5,591 nucleotides of DNA, from the NCBI GenBank assembly GCA_946479225.1, contig CAMLFI010000199.1, forward strand, positions 1 through 5,591, written 5' to 3'. This document shows, in pieces, positions 5,153 to 5,591 of the stretch. The translations under genes and the position numbers were made by a program. The DNA comes from an uncultured Mucilaginibacter sp. (GTDB lineage Bacteria > Bacteroidota > Bacteroidia > Sphingobacteriales > Sphingobacteriaceae). The notes under the pieces were generated by a model. That model was not told the origin of the DNA and made no database searches. It was given only the letters and a program-made list of their open reading frames with translations. Positions within the stretch are counted from its first letter, which is position 1. Each line of letters starts with the position of its first letter.

Positions 5153-5591
5153 TCAGGATAACTTTAATATTTTATTTCCAACGCTGCATTGCAGGCATTT
5201 CTTATAATTACAATAATAATTCTTCAACTCAAGCAACGCCTGCGATTCAAACGCGGAGGCTGCTTTAACACCCAACAAGTTAAAATCAGCAATGATCTGA
5301 TTTTGCTCGCCGGGTAAACTTTCTAACAGTTTTAAACTACGATCAATGTAGTATTGCTGCTGGTGGTGCTTACCATAACTAAACAAAAATACAGCTAAAG
5401 TGTTTAAAAGTAACACATTAATTGATGCCGGGCCTAAATTTTTTGGGAAAGGTTTAGAAATTTTATCAAAACGGTACCTGTCGTCCCAATAAGCGTTTAC
5501 TTTTATCCCATCAAACAGGTCGTCCAAGGCTTTTACGTCCCTTATATCAAGCACTTTTGAAAACAGGTGATTGGAGCTTACTACCAACGCG
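5153..5591 (-). CDS. DUF2851 family protein, C-terminal part (5' end outside the window)
   Basis: The frame is open from the right edge to the TGA at 5153-5155; no true start is visible, and a TTG near the edge (5587) lies mid-protein. The visible 145 or so residues match the C-terminal part of DUF2851 proteins, which are about 420-430 residues in full: a segment PFPKNLGPASINVLLLNTLAVFLFSYG, then LLESLPGEQNQII, a short LGVKAASAFESQALLELKN helix, and the end motif YCNYKKCLQCSVGN with CxxC spacing (two Cys three apart, plus an earlier Cys eight residues before). The Cys cluster resembles a metal or iron-sulphur ligand set, but nothing is established for the family. No function is known. The tight link to the PspC gene (6-base gap) suggests a joint role in envelope biology, as an inference only. 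Confidence 0.88.
   Translation of the reverse strand, partial: ALVVSSNHLFSKVLDIRDVKALDDLFDGIKVNAYWDDRYRFDKISKPFPKNLGPASINVLLLNTLAVFLFSYGKHHQQQYYIDRSLKLLESLPGEQNQIIADFNLLGVKAASAFESQALLELKNYYCNYKKCLQCSVGNKILKLS

Overview
The window looks like chromosomal DNA of a Bacteroidota bacterium, most probably a Sphingobacteriaceae member of the Mucilaginibacter/Pedobacter type. The family content points there: a DUF2851 protein next to a PspC-domain protein, a Pr6Pr membrane protein, a CbpA/CbpM pair and a small lipoprotein. No gene start has a Shine-Dalgarno sequence; the starts lie behind A/T-rich leaders. One good promoter matches the Bacteroidota -33/-7 pattern (TTG, then TAnnTTTG). The genus is an inference. 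Every gene I can support is on the minus strand, so transcription runs from high to low coordinates.

In transcription order: (1) the C-terminal part of a DUF2851 protein (5153-5591, cut by the window edge) is followed after 6 bp by a PspC-domain membrane protein (4925-5146). (2) A DnaJ-like co-chaperone without a zinc finger (CbpA type, 3930-4838) is followed after 12 bp by its modulator CbpM (3627-3917). (3) A small exported protein with an Arg-Pro-Val-Val repeat (3165-3464) stands alone and ends in a strong intrinsic terminator. (4) A YjbR/MmcQ-fold protein (2709-3041) and a six-helix Pr6Pr membrane protein (2056-2700) form a tight pair. (5) A tiny His/Tyr/Arg-rich lipoprotein (1796-1984) has a leader hairpin that touches its start codon and an intrinsic terminator behind it. 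(6) A membrane-anchored metallophosphoesterase (426-1682) follows. (7) The N-terminal 80 residues of a MurG-like glycosyltransferase (1-242) run off the left edge; its predicted leader holds a promoter and then a terminator-like hairpin.

The themes are cell envelope (PspC, metallophosphoesterase, glycosyltransferase, lipoprotein, repeat protein, Pr6Pr) and protein quality control (CbpA/CbpM). I see no mobile element, CRISPR array, tRNA, rRNA or defence cassette. No gene-free stretch exceeds 300 bases; the longest is 183 bases (243-425). The window is mostly ordinary core or near-core genome. The points worth a second look are the two structured leaders (upstream of the lipoprotein and of the glycosyltransferase) and the two small exported proteins of unknown function.
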